From: Arthrobacter sp. StoSoilB22
GTDB lineage: Bacteria > Actinomycetota > Actinomycetes > Actinomycetales > Micrococcaceae
Direction: 5' to 3'
Assembly (NCBI RefSeq): GCF_019977315.1
Contig: NZ_AP024652.1
Span: forward strand, 3,348,001 to 3,412,000
Length of the DNA stretch: 64,000 bases
The translations under genes were made by a program, and so were the position numbers. Below are positions 33,670 to 41,602 of this stretch, one piece after another (position 1 is the stretch's first letter; every line of letters starts with the position of its first letter). The notes under the pieces were generated by a model. The model searched no databases. It saw nothing but the letters and a program-made list of their open reading frames with translations, and was not told the DNA's origin.

Positions 33670-36477
33670 CTATGGCATGCGGTAAAGGAATGCCGCCATG
33701 GCGTCGCGGTTGATGGGAGAAAGTGGCTTATAGCTACGTGAGCCGTTAGCTTCCAGCCAGCCCGTGGAAATTTCCATCTCCAGCATCCAAGCCATTTCCT
33801 TGTAGAACTGCTGAGTGGTCAGCACATCGTGGAAGGGTGACGTAGCGGGCTCCTGGAAGTCCGGCTTCTCAGCCAAGCGGTAAAGGAATGCCGCCATCGC
33901 GTCGCGGTTGATTGGCGTCAAGGGCCTGTAGGTTTTGGATCCATCGCCCTCGGTCCAGCCTGAGGAGATTCCCTTTTCCGCCAGCCAGGCCATCTCTTTG
34001 TAGAACTGCTGGGTAGTGGATACGTCCTTGAAGGGGGACTGGGCCGGCGCGGTGTACTCCGGCGAACCGGCAATGCGGTACAGGAATGCTGCCATGGCGT
34101 CGCGGTTGATCGGAGTCAGCGGGCGGTAAGTAACTGAGTTGTCCGCCTCAACCCATCCCTTGGAGATTCCTGCATCAGCCATCCACGCCATTTCCCGGTA
34201 GAACTGCTGAGTTGTCAGCACGTCCTTGAAAGGCGATACAGCGGGAGGCACGAAGTCCGGGCCCTTGGCACTAAAGCGTTCCGTCCACTCCACCGTAGAA
34301 CCGGCTCTGAGCACGAAACCGTCCTTCGCCGCTGCCGTGACCGTGATCCGACCAGTGGCCGGATGCGTCCCTGCAGCTACTACTTCACCTGCGACGCGAT
34401 ACTCAACACCCTCCGTGTCGGGGATGGTGTACGTGTCCTGGTCGGTAAGCGGGGCGTCCACGAATGCGACGCTTCCCGGGGTCACAGCCTTGTCAGCTGG
34501 CAGTACTGCAGCAGTCGCATCACTGGTCAAGGACACCGTGGTGTGGCCAAATTTGGTACCTGTCACTGTAACGGTGATCGTCGCACCGATATCAGTCTCG
34601 GTGACGCTGTACTCCGAACCAGTGGCTCCGGTTATCGGATCGTCGTTGCGCTTCCATTCGTATGCGAGCGCTACCGGAGCCGGTCCCCAAGGCTGCACGT
34701 CTGCCTTGAGAACGCTGCCAACATAGGCTGGGCCGGTGATCTTCGGGGCGACCGAGTAAATGTCCGCAGGGGTGATGGGGGAAGTAGGGGCCGAGGTTGC
34801 CGACACACTCGTGGCATACGTCTTTGCTCCGGTCACCCGTACCGAGATGACTGCGTTTGCGTCTTCGGGGGCAAGCACGTACTGGTCAAGCCTCTGGTAA
34901 GGAATGGGCTCCCCGTTGCGCAGCCACTGATAGCTGTTGACTACCCGGCCTGGGCTCCAGTATCCCGGATTGGCGGTCAGCATCGCGCCCACCTTGGTCT
35001 GACCATAGATAGTGGGCGTTCCTGGATCGATGGGCGCTACATCTTCAGCAAGCATTCTGAGGGCTTTGCTGGCGTCCACCAGACCCGCCCCACAGTTACA
35101 GTTGTAGACGGGCCGGGCTGTCTCCTTCAATCGGTACTCGATGTCGGCGGGGGTCAGCGCGGGCAGCTTGGAGTACATCATGGCGGCCACCGCAGCTACA
35201 TGCGGGGCAGCCATGGAGGTGCCTTCCTTAAGGTAGTAGTCCTCCGTGGTGGCTACGTCCAAACCAGCATTTAGCGTTGAGACGATTCCATCGGCACCGG
35301 AAAACCTCATGTCGCCGCCCGGCGCAGCAACATCTACGTTCACGCCAAAGTTGGAGTAATAGGCCCTGTTGCCGTCCTTCTTGGTGGCTCCAACAACCAA
35401 AACATTCTTGCAGTTTGCGGGACTGACCTGAGATGCGTCAATGTTTTCATTGCCTGCAGCGACTACTACAGAAGCGCCCTTGCCACGGGCAAAATCTGCT
35501 GCATTTTGGTAGGAAGCGGGGCAAGCTCCGGGGCCCCCAAGACTGAGGTTGATGACGCGTGCGGGATTGGGGTTTGCAGGGACCCCGGCAACAGTTCCAC
35601 CAGCGGCCCAGACGATCGCGTCAGCGATGTCCGAAACGTAGCCACCGCAGATACCCAGTGCGCGAACCGGAACAATCTTTGCTTTGGGGGCTACGCCAGC
35701 AACGCCCTTACCGTTCCCGGCAACCGCACCAATAATTCCTGCTACATGCGTTCCGTGCCACGAGGAGTACTCCGCGGGCCATCCGGTGCCGCACTGGCCG
35801 TAGTAGGTCCCATCACCTTCATCACGCGGGTTTGAGTCACGGCCGTTGCCGTCGCGGGCGATTTCCGGCTCGCTGATCATGTCGTAGCCGGGAAGGATGT
35901 TCGCATTCAGGTCGCTGTGGTTCAGGATGCCGCTGTCGATAACCGCAACCACGCTCCCCTCACCTTGGCTGACATCCCAGGCACCAAGAACGCCCATTCC
36001 ACCGTTACCTGTGCCGTGGGCCCACTGGAGGTCGTAGTAGGTGTCGTTAGGCGAAGTAGCAAACGGCCGCATAATGGAGTCCGGCTCGGCGTACTCAACA
36101 CTCGGGTCAGACGCAAGGTTTGAAACGAGTTCGCTGGCTTCTGCCGCGCCGAGTTTCCGATCAGTCCTGACCACTTCTTCACCTGTGGCCATGGTGCGCA
36201 CGGATTCAACAGGCACGCCCACTGCACTGGCAGCCCGACCGAAAGATGACTTTCTGTCCGCCGATTGGATGCCGTCACGTTCCTTGAACTTCACAATGAA
36301 CTGATCCGTGGGGATTTCTTCGGAAAAGGTGGACATCGTCTGAGGCGCGGCACTCGGCATTGGCACCGGGGTCTCATCGGCTACGGCCGGCAACGCCGGA
36401 AGGGCGGCTCCAACCAGGGCAATAACGCCCGCAATAATAACTTGAGAGCGCACACTGGCTCTCCGTCGGATCTGCAT
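33670..36477 (-). CDS. Secreted subtilase (S8) with three SLH domains, copy 1
   Basis: 935 residues from ATG 36477. Order: Sec signal peptide (1-34), inhibitor I9-type propeptide (about 57-135, DQFIVKFKERDG...NVEYAEPD-like), S8 catalytic domain with Asp181 (VAVIDSGI), His241 (WHGTHVAGI) and Ser421 (GTSMAAPHVA), two Ig-like modules (YQWLRNGEPI, YEWKRNDDPI), one module of the type repeated in the giant protein at 59342, then three SLH domains to the C-terminus ending NRDAMAAFLYRMP. All three catalytic residues are intact. The SLH part should bind it to cell-wall polymer. Near-paralogue of the next gene, which has the same length. Confidence 0.92.
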   Translation of the reverse strand: MQIRRRASVRSQVIIAGVIALVGAALPALPAVADETPVPMPSAAPQTMSTFSEEIPTDQFIVKFKERDGIQSADRKSSFGRAASAVGVPVESVRTMATGEEVVRTDRKLGAAEASELVSNLASDPSVEYAEPDSIMRPFATSPNDTYYDLQWAHGTGNGGMGVLGAWDVSQGEGSVVAVIDSGILNHSDLNANILPGYDMISEPEIARDGNGRDSNPRDEGDGTYYGQCGTGWPAEYSSWHGTHVAGIIGAVAGNGKGVAGVAPKAKIVPVRALGICGGYVSDIADAIVWAAGGTVAGVPANPNPARVINLSLGGPGACPASYQNAADFARGKGASVVVAAGNENIDASQVSPANCKNVLVVGATKKDGNRAYYSNFGVNVDVAAPGGDMRFSGADGIVSTLNAGLDVATTEDYYLKEGTSMAAPHVAAVAAMMYSKLPALTPADIEYRLKETARPVYNCNCGAGLVDASKALRMLAEDVAPIDPGTPTIYGQTKVGAMLTANPGYWSPGRVVNSYQWLRNGEPIPYQRLDQYVLAPEDANAVISVRVTGAKTYATSVSATSAPTSPITPADIYSVAPKITGPAYVGSVLKADVQPWGPAPVALAYEWKRNDDPITGATGSEYSVTETDIGATITVTVTGTKFGHTTVSLTSDATAAVLPADKAVTPGSVAFVDAPLTDQDTYTIPDTEGVEYRVAGEVVAAGTHPATGRITVTAAAKDGFVLRAGSTVEWTERFSAKGPDFVPPAVSPFKDVLTTQQFYREMAWMADAGISKGWVEADNSVTYRPLTPINRDAMAAFLYRIAGSPEYTAPAQSPFKDVSTTQQFYKEMAWLAEKGISSGWTEGDGSKTYRPLTPINRDAMAAFLYRLAEKPDFQEPATSPFHDVLTTQQFYKEMAWMLEMEISTGWLEANGSRSYKPLSPINRDAMAAFLYRMP

Positions 36478-36590
36478 GAACAGCGCCCTCTACTCGTACG
36501 CCCCCAAGAGCGCGGAAAAATGGCCGCGAGAGTGCGGCCAGCATGAGTTTAGCCATAGTTTGGACTTTCCTGCGAATTCCCTGTGAGTCT
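36478..36590 (-). promoter_or_regulatory. Duplicated leader region with hairpin, upstream of subtilase copy 1
   Basis: 113 bp directly before the ATG that are nearly identical to 39488-39600 before copy 2. On the minus strand it contains AGGAAAG followed by a short frame starting MAKLMLAALSRPFFRALGG. Within that frame lies a hairpin TGGCCGC-ACTCTC-GCGGCCA followed by TTTTT, the form of an intrinsic terminator. GAGGGCG before the start codon is the likely ribosome binding site. Confidence 0.6.
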
Positions 36591-36612
36591 TGATGGTCAC
36601 CCCAAAAGGGCC

Positions 36613-36646
36613 GGGGCCAGTTGCAGAAATTCCTGCAACCGGCCCC
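36613..36646. terminator. Terminator after subtilase copy 2
   Basis: Arms GGGGCCAGTTGCAG and CTGCAACCGGCCCC with one mismatch. On the minus strand it is followed by CCCTTTTGG, 34 bp beyond the stop at 36680. Confidence 0.7.
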
Positions 36647-36679
36647 GGTTGATTTTCGTTTGTTCCTCTTTATGGTGCG

Positions 36680-39487
36680 CTAAGGCATCCGGTACAGGAA
36701 AGCAGCCATGGCATCACGGTTGATGGGCGCCAGCGGCTGATACGTGCGTGATCCGTATGCATCAGTCCAGCCGGAAGAAATACCGGACTCATACATCCAA
36801 GCCATCTCCTTATAGAACTGCTGACTCGCGCTTACGTCGTTGAAGGGCAGCCACGGAGGGGCCACGTAGTCAGGCTTGTTAGCCAGGCGGTAGAGGAAGG
36901 CTGCCATGGCGTCGCGGTTGATGGGTGTCAATGGCTTGTACAAACGCGCACCGTTCTCCGTCCACCCCGACGAAATCCCGGTCTCCGCCAACCACGCCAT
37001 CTCCTTGTAAAACTGCTGGGTTGTCAGCACGTCTTTGAAGGGCGACTGGACGGGCGGGGTGTACTCTGGCGAGCCAGCCATGCGATATAGGAATGCTGCC
37101 ATGGCGTCGCGGTTGATCGCCGTCAACGGACGGTAGGTGACGTTCTGATTTACGTCCGTCCAACCCGCGGAGATCTTCCGATCGGCCAACCAGGACATCT
37201 CTTTGTAAAACTGTTGCGTTGTCAGAACATCCTTGAAGGGTGAAACCGCTGGAGCGGTGAAGTTTGGCCCCCTCATGCTGAAGTAAGCGGTCCACAGGGC
37301 TGGTGCTCCCGTTCGGAGCATGTATCCATCTTCGGCGGTTGCAACAACTCTCACCTGCCCTCTGGCAAGGTGCAATCCCGCGGCTACCGTTACGCCGTCC
37401 ACCTGGTACTTAACACCCGGAGATGTTGGAATCGTGTACCTATCGTCTTCCATATAAGGGGCTTCGGCGAAGGTAACCGGCAGCGGAGAAACCACCTTGT
37501 CCGCCGGCACCACGGCAACAGTCGGCTTACTGCTTAGTGACTGTGTTGTGTAGCCCAGCTTGTCCCCCGTCACTGTGACACTGATGGGCTTACCGGCGTC
37601 CCCGTTGACCACTGTGTAGTCCCTGTTCACTGCACCGTCAATGGGAATACCGCCTAGATTCCACTGATAGGAGTGGACCACAGGGGAAGGTTCCCAGGTA
37701 CCTGTCTCCGCAGTAAGAACACTGCCCACGTAGGCACTGCCGCTGATGGTCGGCTCTAAGGCAGCCAGCGGCCCCGGGCCGATGGGAGCGGTCGGCAAAG
37801 ACACCGCCGAGGCTGATGCCCCGTCCGCTCGAACCCCGGTTTGAGTAATGGTGATGGTGGCACCCAGGTCCTCAGGTGTCAGAGTGTAGGAAAAAGGGTA
37901 ACCATCGGGAATGGGAACGCCGTTCCGATTCCACTGGTAGTACATTGCTAGCCGTCCGACTGGAACCCATGGGCTCGTATAGGCAGACAGAGTTTCGCCG
38001 ACTTTCGGCTTGCCTTCAATGGTCGGTTTGCTCGGAACGATGGGAGTCACGTCCATCCATACATCCTTCAAGGCCGCCGCAGCGTTCAGCAATCCCGTAC
38101 CGCAGACAGCACAGTAGCTCATCAGAGAAATATTGGCGCGAAGTCTCTGTTCCACTTCGAATGGCGTAGCAGATGGCTTCATCACAGTGATCATGGCGGC
38201 CACGGCTGAAACGTGTGGCGCCGCCATGGAGGTTCCGGCCTTGATGTAATACTCTTCCCCGGTTGCAACGTCCCGACCATTGTTGAGCGTAGATACCACG
38301 CCATCCGTAACCTGGTATCTCATGTCACCTCCCGGGGCTGAAAGATCAACGTTGTTCCCGTAATTGGAGTAATACGCACGTTGCTTTGCGCGGGTACTGG
38401 CCGCCACAGTGATGACGTTCCGGCAATTTGCGGGGCTGACATAGGTTGCGTCCATGTTCTCGTTTCCGGCTGCCACCACCACGGACGCGTTGCGTGTCGA
38501 CGCGAAATCCAGAGCACTCTGGAACGCGGAGGGGCATGCAGCCTCCGCTCCCAGGCTGAGATTGACAACCCGGGCGGGATTGGGATTGACCGGTACGCCA
38601 GGAACGTTGCCGCCTACTGCCCATACGATTCCGTCGGTGATGTCCGAGGTGTAACCACCGCACAAACCCAGCACCCTTACTGGCACTACTTTGGCTTTGG
38701 GTGCCACACCCGCTATGCCTTTCCCATTTCCGGCAACCGCTGCGATAATGCCGGACACATGCGTTCCGTGCCAGGACGACGGTTCTGCAGGCTCTCCGAC
38801 ACCGCACTGACCGGCGCTGCTGTAGTCGCCCTTGTCGGTGGGGTCCGCATCCCGCCCATTGCCATCACGTGCCACCGCAGCTGTGCTAATCATGTCGTAG
38901 CCAGGCAGGATATTGGGGTTTAGATCGCTGTGATCAAGGATGCCGGTGTCGATGACGGCCACCACGGCCCCTTCACCTTGGCTGTAGTCCCATGCCTCCC
39001 GGACGTGGATCCCTCCGGGTTCAGCCGAGTGGGCCCACTGGATAGGGTAGTGAGTATCGTTCGGCGCTGCCGAAAACGCACGCATGATGACGTCCGGCTC
39101 CGCGTATTCCACGTTCGGATCCGATGCCAGGGCCGCCACAAGCTCTTTGGCTTCATCGGTTCCGAGCCTCCGGTCCGTCTTCACCACGTCTTCACCTGTG
39201 GCCGTGGTTCGGACAGCTTGTACAGGAACGCCCACAGCACTGGCGGCATGTCCAAATGATGCCTGGCGATCCGCGGACTTGATGCCGTACCGATCCTTGA
39301 ATTTCACAATGAACTGGTCCGTTGCAATTACACCGGTCCCGTGGGGCGTGGGTTCAGTTGCGGCACTCGGCGGAGCCGGCACCTCATCCGCTACCGCTGG
39401 GAGCGCAGGCAAGCTGGCTCCCACTATCGCGATAATGCCAGCAAGAATTACTTGAGAGCGCATGCGGGCTCTCCGTCGGATCTGCAT
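36680..39487 (-). CDS. Secreted subtilase (S8) with three SLH domains, copy 2
   Basis: 935 residues from ATG 39487, chosen because it aligns exactly with the start of copy 1 (MQIRRRA). Same architecture: signal peptide, I9 propeptide, Asp180 (VAVIDTGI), His240 (WHGTHVSGI), Ser420 (GTSMAAPHVS), Ig-like modules, one DxYTIP-type module and three SLH domains. The two copies are clearly tandem duplicates but have diverged throughout the coding region, much more than the duplicated 113-bp leader, so they may have different substrates. Confidence 0.92.
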   Translation of the reverse strand: MQIRRRARMRSQVILAGIIAIVGASLPALPAVADEVPAPPSAATEPTPHGTGVIATDQFIVKFKDRYGIKSADRQASFGHAASAVGVPVQAVRTTATGEDVVKTDRRLGTDEAKELVAALASDPNVEYAEPDVIMRAFSAAPNDTHYPIQWAHSAEPGGIHVREAWDYSQGEGAVVAVIDTGILDHSDLNPNILPGYDMISTAAVARDGNGRDADPTDKGDYSSAGQCGVGEPAEPSSWHGTHVSGIIAAVAGNGKGIAGVAPKAKVVPVRVLGLCGGYTSDITDGIVWAVGGNVPGVPVNPNPARVVNLSLGAEAACPSAFQSALDFASTRNASVVVAAGNENMDATYVSPANCRNVITVAASTRAKQRAYYSNYGNNVDLSAPGGDMRYQVTDGVVSTLNNGRDVATGEEYYIKAGTSMAAPHVSAVAAMITVMKPSATPFEVEQRLRANISLMSYCAVCGTGLLNAAAALKDVWMDVTPIVPSKPTIEGKPKVGETLSAYTSPWVPVGRLAMYYQWNRNGVPIPDGYPFSYTLTPEDLGATITITQTGVRADGASASAVSLPTAPIGPGPLAALEPTISGSAYVGSVLTAETGTWEPSPVVHSYQWNLGGIPIDGAVNRDYTVVNGDAGKPISVTVTGDKLGYTTQSLSSKPTVAVVPADKVVSPLPVTFAEAPYMEDDRYTIPTSPGVKYQVDGVTVAAGLHLARGQVRVVATAEDGYMLRTGAPALWTAYFSMRGPNFTAPAVSPFKDVLTTQQFYKEMSWLADRKISAGWTDVNQNVTYRPLTAINRDAMAAFLYRMAGSPEYTPPVQSPFKDVLTTQQFYKEMAWLAETGISSGWTENGARLYKPLTPINRDAMAAFLYRLANKPDYVAPPWLPFNDVSASQQFYKEMAWMYESGISSGWTDAYGSRTYQPLAPINRDAMAAFLYRMP

Positions 39488-39600
39488 AAGACAGCGCCCT
39501 CTGCTCAAACGCCCCCAAGAGCGCGGAAAAATGGCCGCGAGACTGCGGCCAGCATGAGTTTAGCCACACTTGGGCTTTCCTGCGAATTCCCTGGGAGTCT
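39488..39600 (-). promoter_or_regulatory. Duplicated leader region with hairpin, upstream of subtilase copy 2
   Basis: Counterpart of 36478-36590, same length. The hairpin TGGCCGC-AGTCTC-GCGGCCA followed by TTTTT is kept, with changes only in the loop. The short frame starts with GTG and stops after about 20 codons (ending LGGV). Confidence 0.6.
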
Positions 39601-39720
39601 CCCGGCGCTTCGAGCGAGGCGACCTGACCCTACCTATTGCATACTGCACAAATCCAACTTCTTCAGGTTTCAGATGCATCTGCGGACAGCCAAAAGAGTT
39701 TCGAAGCCACCCTCGCAAAG

Positions 39721-40938
39721 CTAATAATTACGCCGGTGCTTCAGCCGTGGAATTGCGACGGCGAACACCACTGCCGCTGCGAACCCCAGTACGCCTGTGG
39801 CCCAGACGCCCGCCGACAACGAGAACGCGGCCGTTAACCCGGACAGCAGCACAGGTCCTCCGGTACCACCCGAGTCAGCCATGAATCGCCAGATGCCCAG
39901 GAAGTGGCTCCGCCCGTTGTCCGGCGAGAAGTCGGCGCCGAGCGTCATAATGAGCCCCGAACTGATGCCGTTGCCGAACCCGATGAGCAAAGCAACCAAG
40001 AGGAGCGGGACGAATCCGGCGGTGAACGGAATCAGAATCAGAGCGGTTCCCATGATCAGCGTTGACGGGATGGCCACCCATTGCCGGCCCTTCCTATCCA
40101 TCAGCTTCCCAGCGGGGTAGAACACCAGCATGTCGATCGCTCCGGACAAGCCGAAGATCAACGAGGCATGTGTGGCGTCGAGTCCCAGATGGTCCGCCCA
40201 CAGCGGGATGACTACCTGCCGCGATGCACGCAATGCGCTCAGCAGGAGGATGCCGAAGCCAACTGTCAGGAACACACCGGCATGGGAAACCGCGACGCTC
40301 CGCAACGTCGACGCCGGGGGCCGGGGACCGCCGTCGGACGTTCCGGGGGCTACCAGATCCGGAATGGTGAGCGACAAAACGGCCGCGGCAAGCATGCCAC
40401 CAAAGCCCACCCAATAGGCGCCGCTGATCCCGGCGAACTGCATGACGCCGGCGCCCACGAATGGCCCGATGAAGAGGCCGATCCTGGTGACACCGCCCAA
40501 GGTTGAGAGTGCACGCGCCCGGAACATGACGGGGACTGCCTCAGTGAGGAACTTTTGCCGTGCGAGGTTGAAGACACTGGCCGACATGCCAACCAGGGTC
40601 ATGGAGGCGGCCAAGAGCCAGAGCCCATGTTCCATCTGCGGGGCGAACGCCGCCGCGCCGAGGGCAATCGCACCCACAGTTCCCGCTCCGACGATTGACC
40701 ACCGTTCACCGAATTTCTCGGTGATGATCGACGCCGGAATGTTGAACAGCCACGATCCCAGGCCTATCAGCGTCACGATCAACGCCGATACAGCCACCGA
40801 AGCGCCCAGGTCGCGGGCTGAGAGCGCAATGACCGGGAGGACAGCACCCTCACCGAGACAGAAGAGCACAGCTGGCCCGAATGCCGGGAGCGCTACACTG
40901 CGGAGGCTGAAGTTTTTGTCTGCTTGGGTGGTGGTCAT
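39721..40938 (-). CDS. Major facilitator superfamily transporter
   Basis: 405 residues (ATG 40938; an ATG three codons upstream at 40947 is equally possible). Twelve membrane helices. The inter-domain region carries the A-motif-like GKLMDRKGRQWVA in the second half, and IITEKFGERWSIVGAG in the first. It looks like a drug/metabolite efflux-type MFS member; no substrate can be named. It stands alone between the subtilases and a repeat-rich spacer. Confidence 0.85.
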   Translation of the reverse strand: MTTTQADKNFSLRSVALPAFGPAVLFCLGEGAVLPVIALSARDLGASVAVSALIVTLIGLGSWLFNIPASIITEKFGERWSIVGAGTVGAIALGAAAFAPQMEHGLWLLAASMTLVGMSASVFNLARQKFLTEAVPVMFRARALSTLGGVTRIGLFIGPFVGAGVMQFAGISGAYWVGFGGMLAAAVLSLTIPDLVAPGTSDGGPRPPASTLRSVAVSHAGVFLTVGFGILLLSALRASRQVVIPLWADHLGLDATHASLIFGLSGAIDMLVFYPAGKLMDRKGRQWVAIPSTLIMGTALILIPFTAGFVPLLLVALLIGFGNGISSGLIMTLGADFSPDNGRSHFLGIWRFMADSGGTGGPVLLSGLTAAFSLSAGVWATGVLGFAAAVVFAVAIPRLKHRRNY

Positions 40939-40950
40939 CCCTTTCATCCT

Positions 40951-41602
40951 ATGACCGCCCTCACCGTGCGGTTGCTTGGAGGGGCTGGCTGGCTCACACT
41001 GTTACCGCGCTGCGCAACCTTTGCCGCCCGGCGCTCCACTTCTTGGCTTGCGCCGTTTTCCGCGCTGCGCACTCCTTGCCGCCCAGCGCTCCCCTTCGTG
41101 GCTTGCACCGTTTTCCGCGCTGTGCACCTTTTGCCGCCCGGCGCTCTCCTTCCTGGTCAGGGCCGCACCCTTTCGCGCCACTCGCACCAGAGATAACGGG
41201 GGCGATCGGCGCTAACGGTAGCGGTTATCGGTGGTTCTTGGTTCGTGGTCGGTGATCGCTCGTGGGTGACTGGTGGTTGGTGGTGGCTGGGGCAGGCCCG
41301 TGTGACCGGCTGGCTCGCACCCCTTTCCCCGTTGCGCACCCTTTGCCGCCGGGCGCTCCCCTTCGTGACTCGCACCGTTTTCCTCGCTGCGCACCCTTTG
41401 CCGGCGGGCGCTCCCCTTCGTAGTCAGGGCCGCACCCTTTCGCGCCAATCGCACCAGAGGTTACCGGGGCGATCGGCGCTAAGGCTAGCGACGCAGCGTG
41501 GGGGTGCGGGGGTGGGGCGTGCGGGGGGGTGCGCGCAATTGTTGCGGCTCCGGGGTGTCGGAGCCGCAACAACTACATGCGAAGTGAGATTACTTCCTTG
41601 GC
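40951..41602. repeat. Repeat-filled 650-bp intergenic region
   Basis: No convincing gene. It holds a 55-bp tandem array, about three copies, from 41009 (units start at 41009, 41064 and 41119; core TTTGCCGCCCGGCGCTCC). This is followed by a 63-bp repeat at 41161-41223 (GGCCGCACCCTTTCGCGCCA...GGCGATCGGCGCTAACGG). The whole arrangement recurs with two 55-bp units (41331, 41386) and the second 63-bp copy at 41428-41490. The 63-bp element also occurs at 16751-16814, and its end GGGCGATCGGCGCTAAGG is found at 31675-31692. Confidence 0.8.
41539..41572 (-). terminator. Hairpin after the chaplin-like gene
   Basis: Perfect 13-bp stem TTGTTGCGGCTCC/GGAGCCGCAACAA with an 8-base loop, 31 bp beyond the stop. 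No T-run, so it may be a weak terminator or a 3' stabiliser. Confidence 0.6.
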
